Assembly (NCBI GenBank): GCA_023416655.1
Contig: JAEZHK010000146.1
Coordinates: forward strand, 1-7,348
DNA length: 7,348 nt
Reading direction: 5' to 3'
Source: Bacillota bacterium
GTDB taxonomy: Bacteria > Bacillota > Clostridia > Christensenellales > Aristaeellaceae
The translations under genes and the position numbers were made by a program. The notes beneath the pieces were generated by a model, which was given only the letters and a program-made list of their open reading frames with translations, ran no database searches and was not told the DNA's origin. Shown here one piece after another: positions 1 to 5,428 of this stretch. How positions within the stretch are numbered: the stretch's first letter is position 1; every line of letters starts with the position of its first letter.

Positions 1-974
1 TCGACGTTGTTGAGGATGGTGGGCTTTCCGAAGAGGCCCTTGACCGCCGGGAACGGCGGGCGGGGGCGGGGTTCGCCGCGCTCGCCCTCGATGGAGGCCA
101 TCAGCGCGGTTTCCTCGCCGCACACGAACGCGCCGGCGCCCAGGCGGATGTCGAGGTCAAATTCAAAGTCCGTACCAAAGATGCCCTTGCCGAGCAGGCC
201 GTATTCACGGGCCTGGTTGATGGCGATCTTCAGGCGCTTGACCGCGATGGGGTACTCCGCTCGGACGTAGATATAGCCCTGGTTGGAGCCGATCGCGTAG
301 CCCGCGATGGCCATGGCTTCTATCACTGCGTGCGGGTCGCCCTCCAGCACCGAGCGGTCCATGAACGCGCCCGGGTCGCCCTCGTCGGCGTTGCAGCAAA
401 CGTACTTCTGGCCCTTGGGCTGCGCGGCGGCGAACGACCACTTGCGGCCGGTCGGGAAGCCCGCGCCGCCGCGGCCGCGAAGGCCGGAGCGGTTCATCAC
501 GTCGATGACTTCGGCAGGGGTCATCTCGCCCAGCACCTTGCCCAGCGCCTTGTAGCCGTCAAAGGCGATGTACTCGTCGATGCTCTCCGGGTCGATGACG
601 CCGCAGTTGCGAAGCGCGATGCGCTTTTGCTTTTTGTAGAATTCCACGTCGTCCAGCGCCTTGACGCCGCCGGTGGGCTCAATGGATTCCTTGTACAAAA
701 GGCGGGTCACGATGCGGCCCTTGATCAGGTGCTCGGCGACGATCTCATCCACGTCCTTTTCCTGGATGCGGCTGTAGAACGCGCCTTCGGGGTAAATGAT
801 GACCACCGGGCCGACTTCGCAAAGGCCGAAGCAGCCGGTGCGCACCAGCTTGACCTCGTGGGTCAGCTTGTTTTCGGCGAGCAGTTTTTCAAACCGGTCA
901 TAGATGAGCGTGGACCCGGACGATGTGCAGCCGGTGCCCCCGCAGATCAGCACGTGGGAACGGAACAGATCCAT
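1..974 (-). CDS. hndC: NuoF-like hydrogenase subunit HndC (partial, 3' end outside window)
   Basis: This is the flavoprotein subunit of an NAD(P)-linked, probably electron-bifurcating [FeFe]-hydrogenase in the cytoplasm; the family binds FMN and NAD(P)H and carries iron-sulfur clusters. The start is the ATG at 974-972, chosen because GAGGAGGT lies 7 bases upstream. The 324 complete codons in the window encode an N-terminal thioredoxin-like [2Fe-2S] domain with C11, C16, C48 and C52 (C-x4-C and C-x3-C). The NuoF core follows, with GRGGAGFPTG at residues 167-176 (nucleotide/FMN-binding glycine loop), then CNADEGDPGAF, CGEETAL and a final PTILNNV at the window edge. The SLBB region, the [4Fe-4S] cysteine cluster and the usual C-terminal ferredoxin domain are lost beyond base 1. 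The N-terminal ferredoxin-like domain separates HndC from complex I NuoF. It follows hndB by 27 bases, so the two are surely cotranscribed. The family call is near certain; the cofactor (NAD or NADP) and bifurcation are inferred. Confidence 0.93.
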   Translation of the reverse strand, partial: MDLFRSHVLICGGTGCTSSGSTLIYDRFEKLLAENKLTHEVKLVRTGCFGLCEVGPVVIIYPEGAFYSRIQEKDVDEIVAEHLIKGRIVTRLLYKESIEPTGGVKALDDVEFYKKQKRIALRNCGVIDPESIDEYIAFDGYKALGKVLGEMTPAEVIDVMNRSGLRGRGGAGFPTGRKWSFAAAQPKGQKYVCCNADEGDPGAFMDRSVLEGDPHAVIEAMAIAGYAIGSNQGYIYVRAEYPIAVKRLKIAINQAREYGLLGKGIFGTDFEFDLDIRLGAGAFVCGEETALMASIEGERGEPRPRPPFPAVKGLFGKPTILNNV

Positions 975-1001
975 AGGTGTTACCTCCTCAATCGCTCAGG
1001 A

Positions 1002-1367
1002 CTATTCGGCTGCGCCGATGGTGAACTCGTCGACGGGCTTACCGTTGACGACATGTTCTGCCACGATGCGCGGCACCATCTCGGGTTTGACCTTCACGTA
1101 GGTGACCTTGTCCTGGCCGGGCAGCGTGACCTCGACCATGGGCTCCAGGCGGCACATGCCGATGCAGCCGGTCTGCGCGACGGTCACGTCCAGCAGGTTT
1201 CGCTTGCCGACTTCGTCCAGGAAGGCGAGCATTACCGGGCGCGCGCCGGCCGCGATGCCGCAGGTGGCCATGCCGACGACCACGCGGGTGCCCTTGTGCT
1301 CACGGCGCAGGTTGACCTGATCGAGCGTCTTCTGACGGATGGCCTCCAGTTCGGCTAGGGATTTCAT
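1002..1367 (-). CDS. hndB: (2Fe-2S) ferredoxin-like hydrogenase subunit HndB
   Basis: A 121-residue small subunit of the Hnd hydrogenase with a thioredoxin-like ferredoxin fold, probably accessory to electron transfer next to the NuoF-like subunit. The start is the ATG at 1367-1365 because GGAGGTG sits a few bases upstream; the open frame reaches 13 codons further but has no ribosome site there. After a charged N-terminal helix comes VVVGMATCGIAAGARPV (C36), then QTGCIGMC (C68, C72) and the EPMVEV strand, ending with AEHVVNGKPV, all typical of HndB/COG3411 proteins. Only three of the four cluster-ligand positions seen in HndA and HndC are cysteine: the first is V31. I recall this VGMxTCGIAAGA form as common in the family, so it may be normal. 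The gene lies 39 bases after the ATPase-domain gene and 27 before hndC. Confidence 0.9.
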   Translation of the reverse strand: MKSLAELEAIRQKTLDQVNLRREHKGTRVVVGMATCGIAAGARPVMLAFLDEVGKRNLLDVTVAQTGCIGMCRLEPMVEVTLPGQDKVTYVKVKPEMVPRIVAEHVVNGKPVDEFTIGAAE

Positions 1368-1406
1368 GGTTGACACCTCCAAAAAGTGTTGATGATTATT
1401 ATTCAA

Positions 1407-1961
1407 CTACGCGGGCATGCCTTCGACTTGGGCGATGCCCTCGGCCAGGTACTCATCGAGCCAGGACAGGATTTCGCTTCCGGAGAGCGGCATGCCGCCC
1501 AGTGCCTCGCGGATGGGCCGGGTGTCGAATTCGAACAAGCGGTCGTCCACCGAGTAAGTGAGCGCGAAGTCGGGCTTTTCCGGGCTTCCGACCACCAACG
1601 TGATCATCGTGCCCTTCAGGTCCCCCAGCGGCGGCAGGTCCACGTGGGAGGCCTTAAAGGTTGCGGTCAGAATGGTGCCCTCACCCCGGGCCGAGCGGAG
1701 AACGAAGGTGCCGCCGCACATCAGCGCGCACTGCTTGAACATCGGGATGCCCAGGCCGACCTTGCGGGTCGTGCGGGTGGTGGCGAAGGGGCTTTCCACC
1801 CGTCCCAGCAGTTGCTCATCCATCCCGCAGCCGTCGTCGGAGATGGTGATGGTCAGCGTGTCCGCCCCGGTGTCCAGCGCGATGGTGACGGCAACGAGGT
1901 TTGCGCCCGCCGCCACCGAGTTCTGCACCAGGTCCAGGATGTGCAGCGCCAGTTCGAACAT
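1407..1961 (-). CDS. Stand-alone HATPase_c domain protein in the hydrogenase operon
   Basis: A 184-residue protein with a GHKL-type (histidine-kinase-like) ATP-binding domain. The N-box is LDLVQNSVAAGA (N14 is the likely Mg2+ ligand), the G1 box is DDGCGM (42-47), the G2 box is VGLGIP (68-73) and the G3-like stretch is GEGT (93-96). There is no histidine phosphoacceptor/dimerisation domain: only about six residues precede the N-box, and residues 100-184 form a C-terminal extension I do not recognise. The start is the ATG at 1961-1959, one base after the hndA stop (taa-t-ATG), which suggests translational coupling; a 24-codon upstream extension of the frame lies inside hndA and is ignored. In Clostridia, genes of this kind are known between hndA and hndB, annotated only as ATP-binding or anti-sigma-like proteins. 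A regulatory or assembly role for the hydrogenase is inferred from position alone. Confidence 0.85.
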   Translation of the reverse strand: MFELALHILDLVQNSVAAGANLVAVTIALDTGADTLTITISDDGCGMDEQLLGRVESPFATTRTTRKVGLGIPMFKQCALMCGGTFVLRSARGEGTILTATFKASHVDLPPLGDLKGTMITLVVGSPEKPDFALTYSVDDRLFEFDTRPIREALGGMPLSGSEILSWLDEYLAEGIAQVEGMPA

Positions 1962-1962
1962 A

Positions 1963-2442
1963 TTACAGGGCCTTGTATTTGTCGACGATGGCCGGCAGAT
2001 CTTCCGGCACCAGGCGGCCGTACACGTCGTCATTGATCATGATGACCGGCGCCAGGCCGCAAGCGCCCAGGCAGCGGGTGTCTTTCAGCGTGAAGCGCCC
2101 GTCCTCGGTGGTCTTGCCGTTTCCGACCTTCAGAAGGGAGATCAGTTTGTCCATGATCGCCTTCGCGCCTTTGACGTAGCACGCGGTCCCCAGGCACACG
2201 CCGACCAGGAAGCGGCCGCGCGGCTCCAGCGCAAACTGGGAGTAGAAGGTCGCCACGCCGTACACTTCGCTGAGCGTCACGCCCAGGCCCTCGGAAATGT
2301 GGATCTGCACCTCTTTTGGCACATAACCAAACAGATCCTGGGCGCACTGAAGCGTCCGCATCACGGCGCCACGCTGGCCCTTAAATTGCGAAATGATTTC
2401 GTCAAGATGGGCCAGTTTTTCTTTGTTCTCGAGCAGCGGCAT
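1963..2442 (-). CDS. hndA: NuoE-like hydrogenase subunit HndA
   Basis: The 159-residue [2Fe-2S] thioredoxin-like subunit (24-kDa complex I homologue), which passes electrons between the flavin subunit HndC and the hydrogenase core. The N-terminal helical region contains VMRTLQCAQDLFGYVP and the typical VYGVATFYSQF at 60-70. The cluster ligands are C83 and C88 (CLGTAC) and C124 and C128 (CLGAC), giving C-x4-C-x35-C-x3-C, followed by GLAPVIMIND. The length matches full HndA/NuoE proteins. The start ATG at 2442-2440 has AAGGGAGGT about 9 bases upstream. It is the first gene of the minus-strand operon and its stop lies one base before the next start. A promoter candidate sits about 70 bases upstream, with a leader hairpin between. 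All cluster residues are intact. Confidence 0.95.
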   Translation of the reverse strand: MPLLENKEKLAHLDEIISQFKGQRGAVMRTLQCAQDLFGYVPKEVQIHISEGLGVTLSEVYGVATFYSQFALEPRGRFLVGVCLGTACYVKGAKAIMDKLISLLKVGNGKTTEDGRFTLKDTRCLGACGLAPVIMINDDVYGRLVPEDLPAIVDKYKAL

Positions 2443-2469
2443 GGGTTAAGAACCTCCCTTGTTATAATC

Positions 2470-2493
2470 CAGGCTCGTCGTCCGCAGAGCCTG
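2470..2493 (-). promoter_or_regulatory. Leader hairpin in the hnd 5' untranslated region
   Basis: A perfect 7-bp inverted repeat, CAGGCTC at 2470-2476 and GAGCCTG at 2487-2493, with a 10-nt spacer. It lies between the predicted transcription start (about 2505) and the hndA ribosome site, so it would fold in the mRNA leader. It has no T-run, so it is not an intrinsic terminator. It could be an operator or a stability element; function is inferred. Confidence 0.45.
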
Positions 2494-2511
2494 AGCAAAC
2501 CACCAAACGGG

Positions 2512-2541
2512 ATTGTATCACAAAAAGCCGGGCCCGTGCAA
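2512..2541 (-). promoter_or_regulatory. Sigma70-type promoter of the hnd operon
   Basis: Read on the minus strand, the -35 is TTGCAC (2541-2536) and the -10 is TACAAT (2517-2512) with an 18-base spacer. Each hexamer matches consensus at 5 of 6 positions or close to it. The predicted start near 2505 leaves a leader of about 60 nt before the hndA ATG. The -10 overlaps the small palindrome TTGT-GAT-ACAA, which could be a regulator contact but is too short to name. Confidence 0.6.
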
Positions 2542-2585
2542 TCGATATAAGTAAATTTATACTTAAAAGAGTAAGAAAAATTAAC
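2542..2585 (-). promoter_or_regulatory. AT-rich UP-like region with 18-bp palindrome upstream of the hnd promoter
   Basis: A strongly AT-rich stretch in an otherwise GC-rich window. It contains the inverted repeat TAAGTA (2548-2553) - AATTTA - TACTTA (2560-2565), centred about 15 bases upstream of the -35. It could be an UP element, a regulator site, or both. I do not recognise it as a Rex, Fur or CRP site. Confidence 0.35.
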
Positions 2586-2599
2586 GACGTGCGACAACA

Positions 2600-3090
2600 T
2601 ACGCTGTCTTTTCAGGCCCTGCGTAAATTGCGGATGAAAATATTGCCTTTGCGCTCAGGCTCCGCCGGAGTCGGACGCGGAGCCTTCGCATTGGCCGCAT
2701 CCCGGCCGGGTTTCGTCGCGGACGGTCGGGGCCGTGGCCGCATTCAGTGCCAAGGCTCCGGCGCATTCGGACCGGGACCTTTGCCGGATGTGGGGCGCCG
2801 ACGCGGTACTCCCCAGACCACCAGGACGACGCGCGGTGACAGGCCGCGGGATGCGTTGATCATTTCCGCGTGCCCGCCGCGGCGCAAGGCCAGCGTTCAA
2901 CGGTTTATCTTTCAGGAGACGGTCAGGGGGCGGCCCGTCTTCGGCCCGATATTCGAGACAACCGCAAGGGGTAGTCTTTTTCGTGTAACCATTTTCCGAG
3001 CAAAAACGCGGCACAAAAGTTACGCGGCGCCGATTTCCCCGGATTATTTGGCTTTGCCGTTCGGAGAATCCAGCAAAATCAAGGGTTTCA
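2600..3090. other. GC-rich gap without a convincing gene
   Basis: The open frames crossing this stretch on both strands lack ribosome-binding sites and give arginine/proline-rich, low-information proteins, so I do not call them. It contains a 9-bp perfect inverted repeat, AGGCTCCGC (2657-2665) and GCGGAGCCT (2677-2685) with an 11-nt loop and no T-run on either side. The words GGCCGCAT and AAGGCTCCG recur several times. A terminator-like hairpin lies at its right side (2956-2981). It could be a decayed gene, spacer or structured RNA; nothing matched RNase P, tmRNA, T-box or other RNAs I could check by eye. Confidence 0.4.
2956..2981 (+). terminator. Possible plus-strand intrinsic terminator
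   Basis: AGAC-a-ACC (2956-2963) pairs with GGT-a-GTCT (2970-2977) around a 6-nt loop, with one A/A mismatch, and is followed by further T residues to 2981. The stem is weak to moderate and no plus-strand gene is seen upstream, so it may be chance or end an unannotated transcript. Confidence 0.3.
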
Positions 3091-3132
3091 AAGGTTACAA
3101 AAAAGGTTACATGGCGCATTGCCCATGTAACC
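2984..3132. repeat. Cluster of GGTTACA / TGTAACC words
   Basis: TGTAACC occurs at 2984-2990 and 3126-3132, and GGTTACA at 3093-3099 and 3105-3111; the last two lie inside a 12-bp direct repeat of AAAGGTTACA (3090 and 3102). Related AGTTAC is at 3018-3023 and CGTTACA at 3178-3184. The 3105 and 3126 copies form the terminator stem, so some copies may reflect RNA structure rather than protein binding. Confidence 0.45.
3099..3132 (-). terminator. Strong minus-strand intrinsic terminator
   Basis: A perfect 10-bp stem, GGTTACATGG (minus strand 3132-3123) pairing with CCATGTAACC (3114-3105), with an 8-nt loop, followed at once by six T (3104-3099). It lies about 60 nt downstream of the start predicted from the minus-strand promoter at 3195-3223, and no protein gene lies between them. 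Confidence 0.75.
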
Positions 3133-3188
3133 ATACTTTTTCATATTCGATTGTGCCGCATTGCAGATGAACCCATCCGTTACAGACT
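3099..3188 (-). ncRNA. Predicted small RNA of about 90 nt
   Basis: It is defined by a near-consensus promoter (TTGACG-17-TATAAT, 3223-3195), a purine start about 7 bases downstream (around A3188) and the strong terminator ending at 3099. The longest internal open frames are 11 and 18 codons and have no Shine-Dalgarno sequence, so a protein product is unlikely. A short 5' stem (GATG/CATC around GGTT) may form ahead of the terminator hairpin. Its targets are unknown and I recognise no Rfam family. Alternatives are an attenuated leader that reads through toward hndA, about 650 nt further on, or a leader-peptide device. The boundaries are predicted, not observed. Confidence 0.5.
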
Positions 3189-3194
3189 GCTGCA

Positions 3195-3223
3195 ATTATA
3201 CAACGCTTTTCACAATCCGTCAA
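3195..3223 (-). promoter_or_regulatory. Near-consensus minus-strand sigma70 promoter
   Basis: On the minus strand the -35 is TTGACG (3223-3218), the spacer is 17 bases and the -10 is a perfect TATAAT (3200-3195). It is the best promoter match in the window, yet no recognisable protein gene follows; an intrinsic terminator does. Confidence 0.7.
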
Positions 3224-3412
3224 CGGGAAATGCCTGCAGGCCACAAATTTAATCTGTTCCCCCCACCGCGGCGGATGGGCTGAACGGCGTAGAATCGGCG
3301 ATGTGCATATATTTGGCCGCGGGGATTCAGAAAAATCTTTGCGAGATACGGATAAAATGCACAGAAAATGCGTACATATCCTCATGATCCTTCAGTACCG
3401 CGCTTGATTTTG

Positions 3413-3421
3413 TGTTATTAT
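3413..3421 (+). promoter_or_regulatory. Extended -10 promoter candidate for the decarboxylase operon
   Basis: TG-t-TATTAT at 3413-3421 matches an extended -10 element; the -35 region around 3391-3398 is poor. The predicted start near 3428 leaves a leader of about 35 nt. It also lies downstream of the alternative start codons at 3412 and 3424, which supports the ATG at 3463. Confidence 0.45.
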
Positions 3422-3462
3422 ATATGGGATTTCGACCAATTTCGCTTTGGGGGGAGTACGGC

Positions 3463-4659
3463 ATGCAAACCCTGCTGTCCAGTCTGTTCAACGGCGTCCT
3501 CTACCTGGGTTCGATGAGTGGCGTCAAGATGCTCATCATGCTGGCAATCGCCGGCATCCTGATCTATCTGGCGATCGCGAAGGATTACGAACCCTCGCTG
3601 CTTCTGCCCATCGGCTTCGGCGCGATCCTTGCCAACCTGCCGCCGCTTGTGGCGGGGGGCGCTTCCGCTGCGCTGGGCAACGACGGCTTCCTGACCGTCC
3701 TCTACAACGCTGGCATCGCCAACGAACTCTTCCCCATCTTGATCTTCATCGCCATCGGCGCAATGTGCGACTTCGCGCCGCTGCTCAAGGACCCGTCGAT
3801 GTTCTTCTTCGGCGCGGCCGCGCAGTTCGGCATCTTCATCACCTTCCTGGTCGCGCTGTTCACGGTCGGCCCGATCTTCGGTGAGACCGACCCGCACATG
3901 ATCGCGAAGATCTCCGCCGCCATCGGCATCATCGGCGCGGCCGACGGCCCGACGACCCTCTACGTCGCCAACTACTTCAACCTGTCAAAATACGTGGCGC
4001 CGATCTCGGTCGCAGCGTACAGCTACATGTCGCTGGTTCCGATCATCCAGCCGCCGGTCATCCGCGCGCTGACCACCAAGGCCGAGCGCCAGATCCGCAT
4101 GCCCTACCCCTCCGGCGAGAACGCCGTCTCCCAGACTACGCTGATCCTGCTGCCGATCGTGGTCACGGCGGTCGCGGGCATCATCGTGCCGATGAGCGTT
4201 CCGCTGGTCGGCTCCCTGATGTTCGGCAACCTCCTGCGCGCCTGCGGCGTGCTGGAGCGCCTGAGCCAGACCGCGCAGAAGGAACTGGCCAGCCTGGTCA
4301 CGATCCTGCTGGGCCTGACCATCGGTTCCACCATGGTGGCCGAGAACTTCCTGCGCTGGGACACGCTCCTCATCATGGCGCTGGGCCTGTTCGCCTTCGT
4401 CTTCGACACCGCGGGCGGCGTCCTGTTCGCAAAGTTCCTGAACCTCTTCCGCAAGGAAAAGATCAACCCGATGGTCGGCGCGGCGGGCATTTCGGCCTTC
4501 CCGATGAGCGCGCGCGTCATCCAGAAGATGGCCACCCAGGACGATCCCTACAACTTCGTGCTCATGCAGGCGATCAGCGCCAACGTGTCCGGCCAGATCG
4601 GTTCGATCGTCGCCGGTTCGGTGCTGATTACGCTGGTCAGCATGATGATCGGCAGATAG
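3463..4659 (+). CDS. oadB: Na+-translocating decarboxylase beta subunit (OadB/GcdB/MmdB family)
   Basis: A 398-residue polytopic membrane protein and the sodium-pumping subunit of a biotin-dependent decarboxylase: it removes CO2 from carboxybiotin and exports Na+. The N-terminal segment IYLAIAKDYEPSLLLPIGFGAILANLPP is characteristic. GAADGPT with D161 matches the conserved aspartate region essential in Klebsiella OadB. The C-terminal ANVSGQIGSIVAG (N374, S381) matches the conserved Asn/Ser ion-path helix. About ten hydrophobic segments alternate with short loops, and the length is normal. The ATG at 3463 is chosen over in-frame starts at 3412 and 3424 because GGGGGGAG sits 6 bases upstream and the likely promoter overlaps the earlier codons. 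The substrate (oxaloacetate, glutaconyl-CoA or methylmalonyl-CoA) cannot be told from this subunit, so the symbol is family-level. It is followed after 12 bases by a tiny membrane protein; no alpha or biotin-carrier gene is adjacent. Confidence 0.94.
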   Translation: MQTLLSSLFNGVLYLGSMSGVKMLIMLAIAGILIYLAIAKDYEPSLLLPIGFGAILANLPPLVAGGASAALGNDGFLTVLYNAGIANELFPILIFIAIGAMCDFAPLLKDPSMFFFGAAAQFGIFITFLVALFTVGPIFGETDPHMIAKISAAIGIIGAADGPTTLYVANYFNLSKYVAPISVAAYSYMSLVPIIQPPVIRALTTKAERQIRMPYPSGENAVSQTTLILLPIVVTAVAGIIVPMSVPLVGSLMFGNLLRACGVLERLSQTAQKELASLVTILLGLTIGSTMVAENFLRWDTLLIMALGLFAFVFDTAGGVLFAKFLNLFRKEKINPMVGAAGISAFPMSARVIQKMATQDDPYNFVLMQAISANVSGQIGSIVAGSVLITLVSMMIGR

Positions 4660-4671
4660 GAGGGAATGCAT

Positions 4672-4794
4672 ATGTTTGCCACGATGCCCAATTACGAAAG
4701 CGGCCCGATCGTCGCGGTCGTGGGTCTGCTCTGCACGTTCCTGGTGCTGGTGCTGGTCTTCGGCCTGATCAAGCTGCTCAAAAAGTTCAAGTAA
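4672..4794 (+). CDS. OadG-related small membrane subunit (40 aa)
   Basis: A 40-residue protein: a short polar N-terminus (MFATMPNYESGP), one strongly hydrophobic segment at about 12-33 (IVAVVGLLCTFLVLVLVFG) and a basic end, KLLKKFK. AGGAGGG ends about 7 bases before the ATG at 4672; an in-frame ATG at 4666 is too close to that site. It starts 12 bases after the oadB stop, so it is cotranscribed. Small single-span proteins beside orphan oadB genes are known as OadG-related small transporter subunits. Classical OadG anchors and assembles the alpha and beta subunits, but this one is too short to carry the usual C-terminal zinc-binding and association domain. The role as an assembly or stability partner is inferred from position and topology. 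Confidence 0.8.
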   Translation: MFATMPNYESGPIVAVVGLLCTFLVLVLVFGLIKLLKKFK

Positions 4795-4810
4795 GCTTCA
4801 CGGTGGTTTC

Positions 4811-4850
4811 CAGGCGGCGGGGCGTGTGCTCCGCCGCCTGTTTGTATCTT
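4811..4850 (+). terminator. Intrinsic terminator after the oadB operon
   Basis: A 13-bp GC-rich stem with one G-U pair (arms 4811-4823 and 4828-4840), loop GTGT, then the T-rich TTTGTATCTT. It starts 17 bases after the small-subunit stop and closes a two-gene operon. Confidence 0.8.
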
Positions 4851-4892
4851 CTATGTATAAGTGGCAAAAAACGCACATTTGGGCCGGTGTGA

Positions 4893-4922
4893 TTGACAGC
4901 CTTCGCCGCGCTATGCTATCAT
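4893..4922 (+). promoter_or_regulatory. Sigma70-type promoter for the secreted-protein pair
   Basis: A perfect -35 TTGACA (4893-4898) and -10 TATCAT (4917-4922) with an 18-base spacer. The predicted start near 4929 leaves a leader of about 28 nt with AGGAGG at 4945-4950, six bases before the ATG at 4957. Confidence 0.7.
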
Positions 4923-4956
4923 CAGAGACAGGACAAGCCGCGTTAGGAGGCATTCC

Positions 4957-5415
4957 ATGCGTAAAATGCTCATTTGCCTGATCCTCATGGCGCTGGTCGC
5001 TTCGCCCGCGATGGCGCAGACGCTCAGCGTGGACGCGTATTCCATCACCCTGCCGGACGACCTGCAGGCGGTGGAAATGAACGACGAGGACAAGGCCGAC
5101 GGACTCCTTCTGGACATGGAGGGCGAGACGCTTGAGGCCGTCGCCTACGTCTACGAGCCGGATCCGACCTACACCCGCACCTTGGACGAGGTGTATGATA
5201 ATTACCTGGCCGAACAGCAGGAAGGCTACTACTCCAGCGTCGCCATCGACGAGATCAACGGCGTTCGCATGATCGTGTACGCCACAGAAGAAGGCACTGT
5301 CGGCGCGTACACCATGAAGGAAGACGGGCGCGCCTTCGAGTTCATCATGATTTGCAGTCAGGACAGCGCGCTGGACGCGGCCAAGGCTGCCATTGAGTCC
5401 ATCCGGGCGGCGTAG
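4957..5415 (+). CDS. Small secreted protein of unknown function (152 aa)
   Basis: I do not recognise a named family. The N-terminus is a clear Sec signal peptide: basic start MRK, a hydrophobic core, and a likely cut after A20 (SPAMA/QT). C7 lies inside the hydrophobic core and is not a lipobox. The mature part of about 132 residues is acidic. It begins with SVDAYSITLPDD, then alternating strand-like stretches (AVAYVYEP, GVRMIVYATEE, FEFIMICS) and a C-terminal helix, AAKAAIESIRAA. This order loosely resembles small PsbP/DcrB-like domains, but that is only an impression of fold. The start is fixed by AGGAGG six bases upstream. The stop is 13 bases before the GTG start of the M1-like gene, so the two form one transcription unit and may work together outside the cell membrane. 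Confidence 0.85.
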   Translation: MRKMLICLILMALVASPAMAQTLSVDAYSITLPDDLQAVEMNDEDKADGLLLDMEGETLEAVAYVYEPDPTYTRTLDEVYDNYLAEQQEGYYSSVAIDEINGVRMIVYATEEGTVGAYTMKEDGRAFEFIMICSQDSALDAAKAAIESIRAA

Positions 5416-5428
5416 CGGAGGAGATCGA

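Noticed and set aside
330..1358. Long plus-strand open frame opposite hndC/hndB
   Set aside because: It is antisense to two clearly recognised genes, has no ribosome site and encodes a low-information protein; such shadows are expected in GC-rich coding DNA.
2463..2468. Plus-strand TATAAT as a promoter
   Set aside because: There is no matching -35 upstream and no gene downstream on that strand; on the minus strand it sits too close to the hndA ribosome site.
1558..2550. 330-codon plus-strand open frame opposite hndA and the ATPase-domain gene
   Set aside because: It overlaps two well-supported genes on the other strand and resembles no family.
3093..3132. BirA (biotin) operator near the decarboxylase gene
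   Set aside because: The half-sites are TGTAACC, one base shorter than the usual form, and the close pair is in the opposite orientation; the hairpin plus T6 is better explained as a terminator.
2655..3134. 159-codon minus-strand open frame starting inside the terminator hairpin
   Set aside because: The start codon lies in the terminator stem without a ribosome site, and the protein has no family features.
2589..3170. 193-codon plus-strand open frame in the intergenic gap
   Set aside because: No Shine-Dalgarno sequence, Arg/Pro/Gly-rich, no recognisable motif, and it runs across the predicted small RNA and terminators.
3391..3402. T-box antiterminator motif (TACCGCG)
   Set aside because: Only a partial match, with no specifier stem or terminator before the gene.
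3985..4671. 228-codon minus-strand open frame opposite oadB
   Set aside because: It is a composition-driven Asp/Arg/His-rich shadow of a real membrane protein gene.
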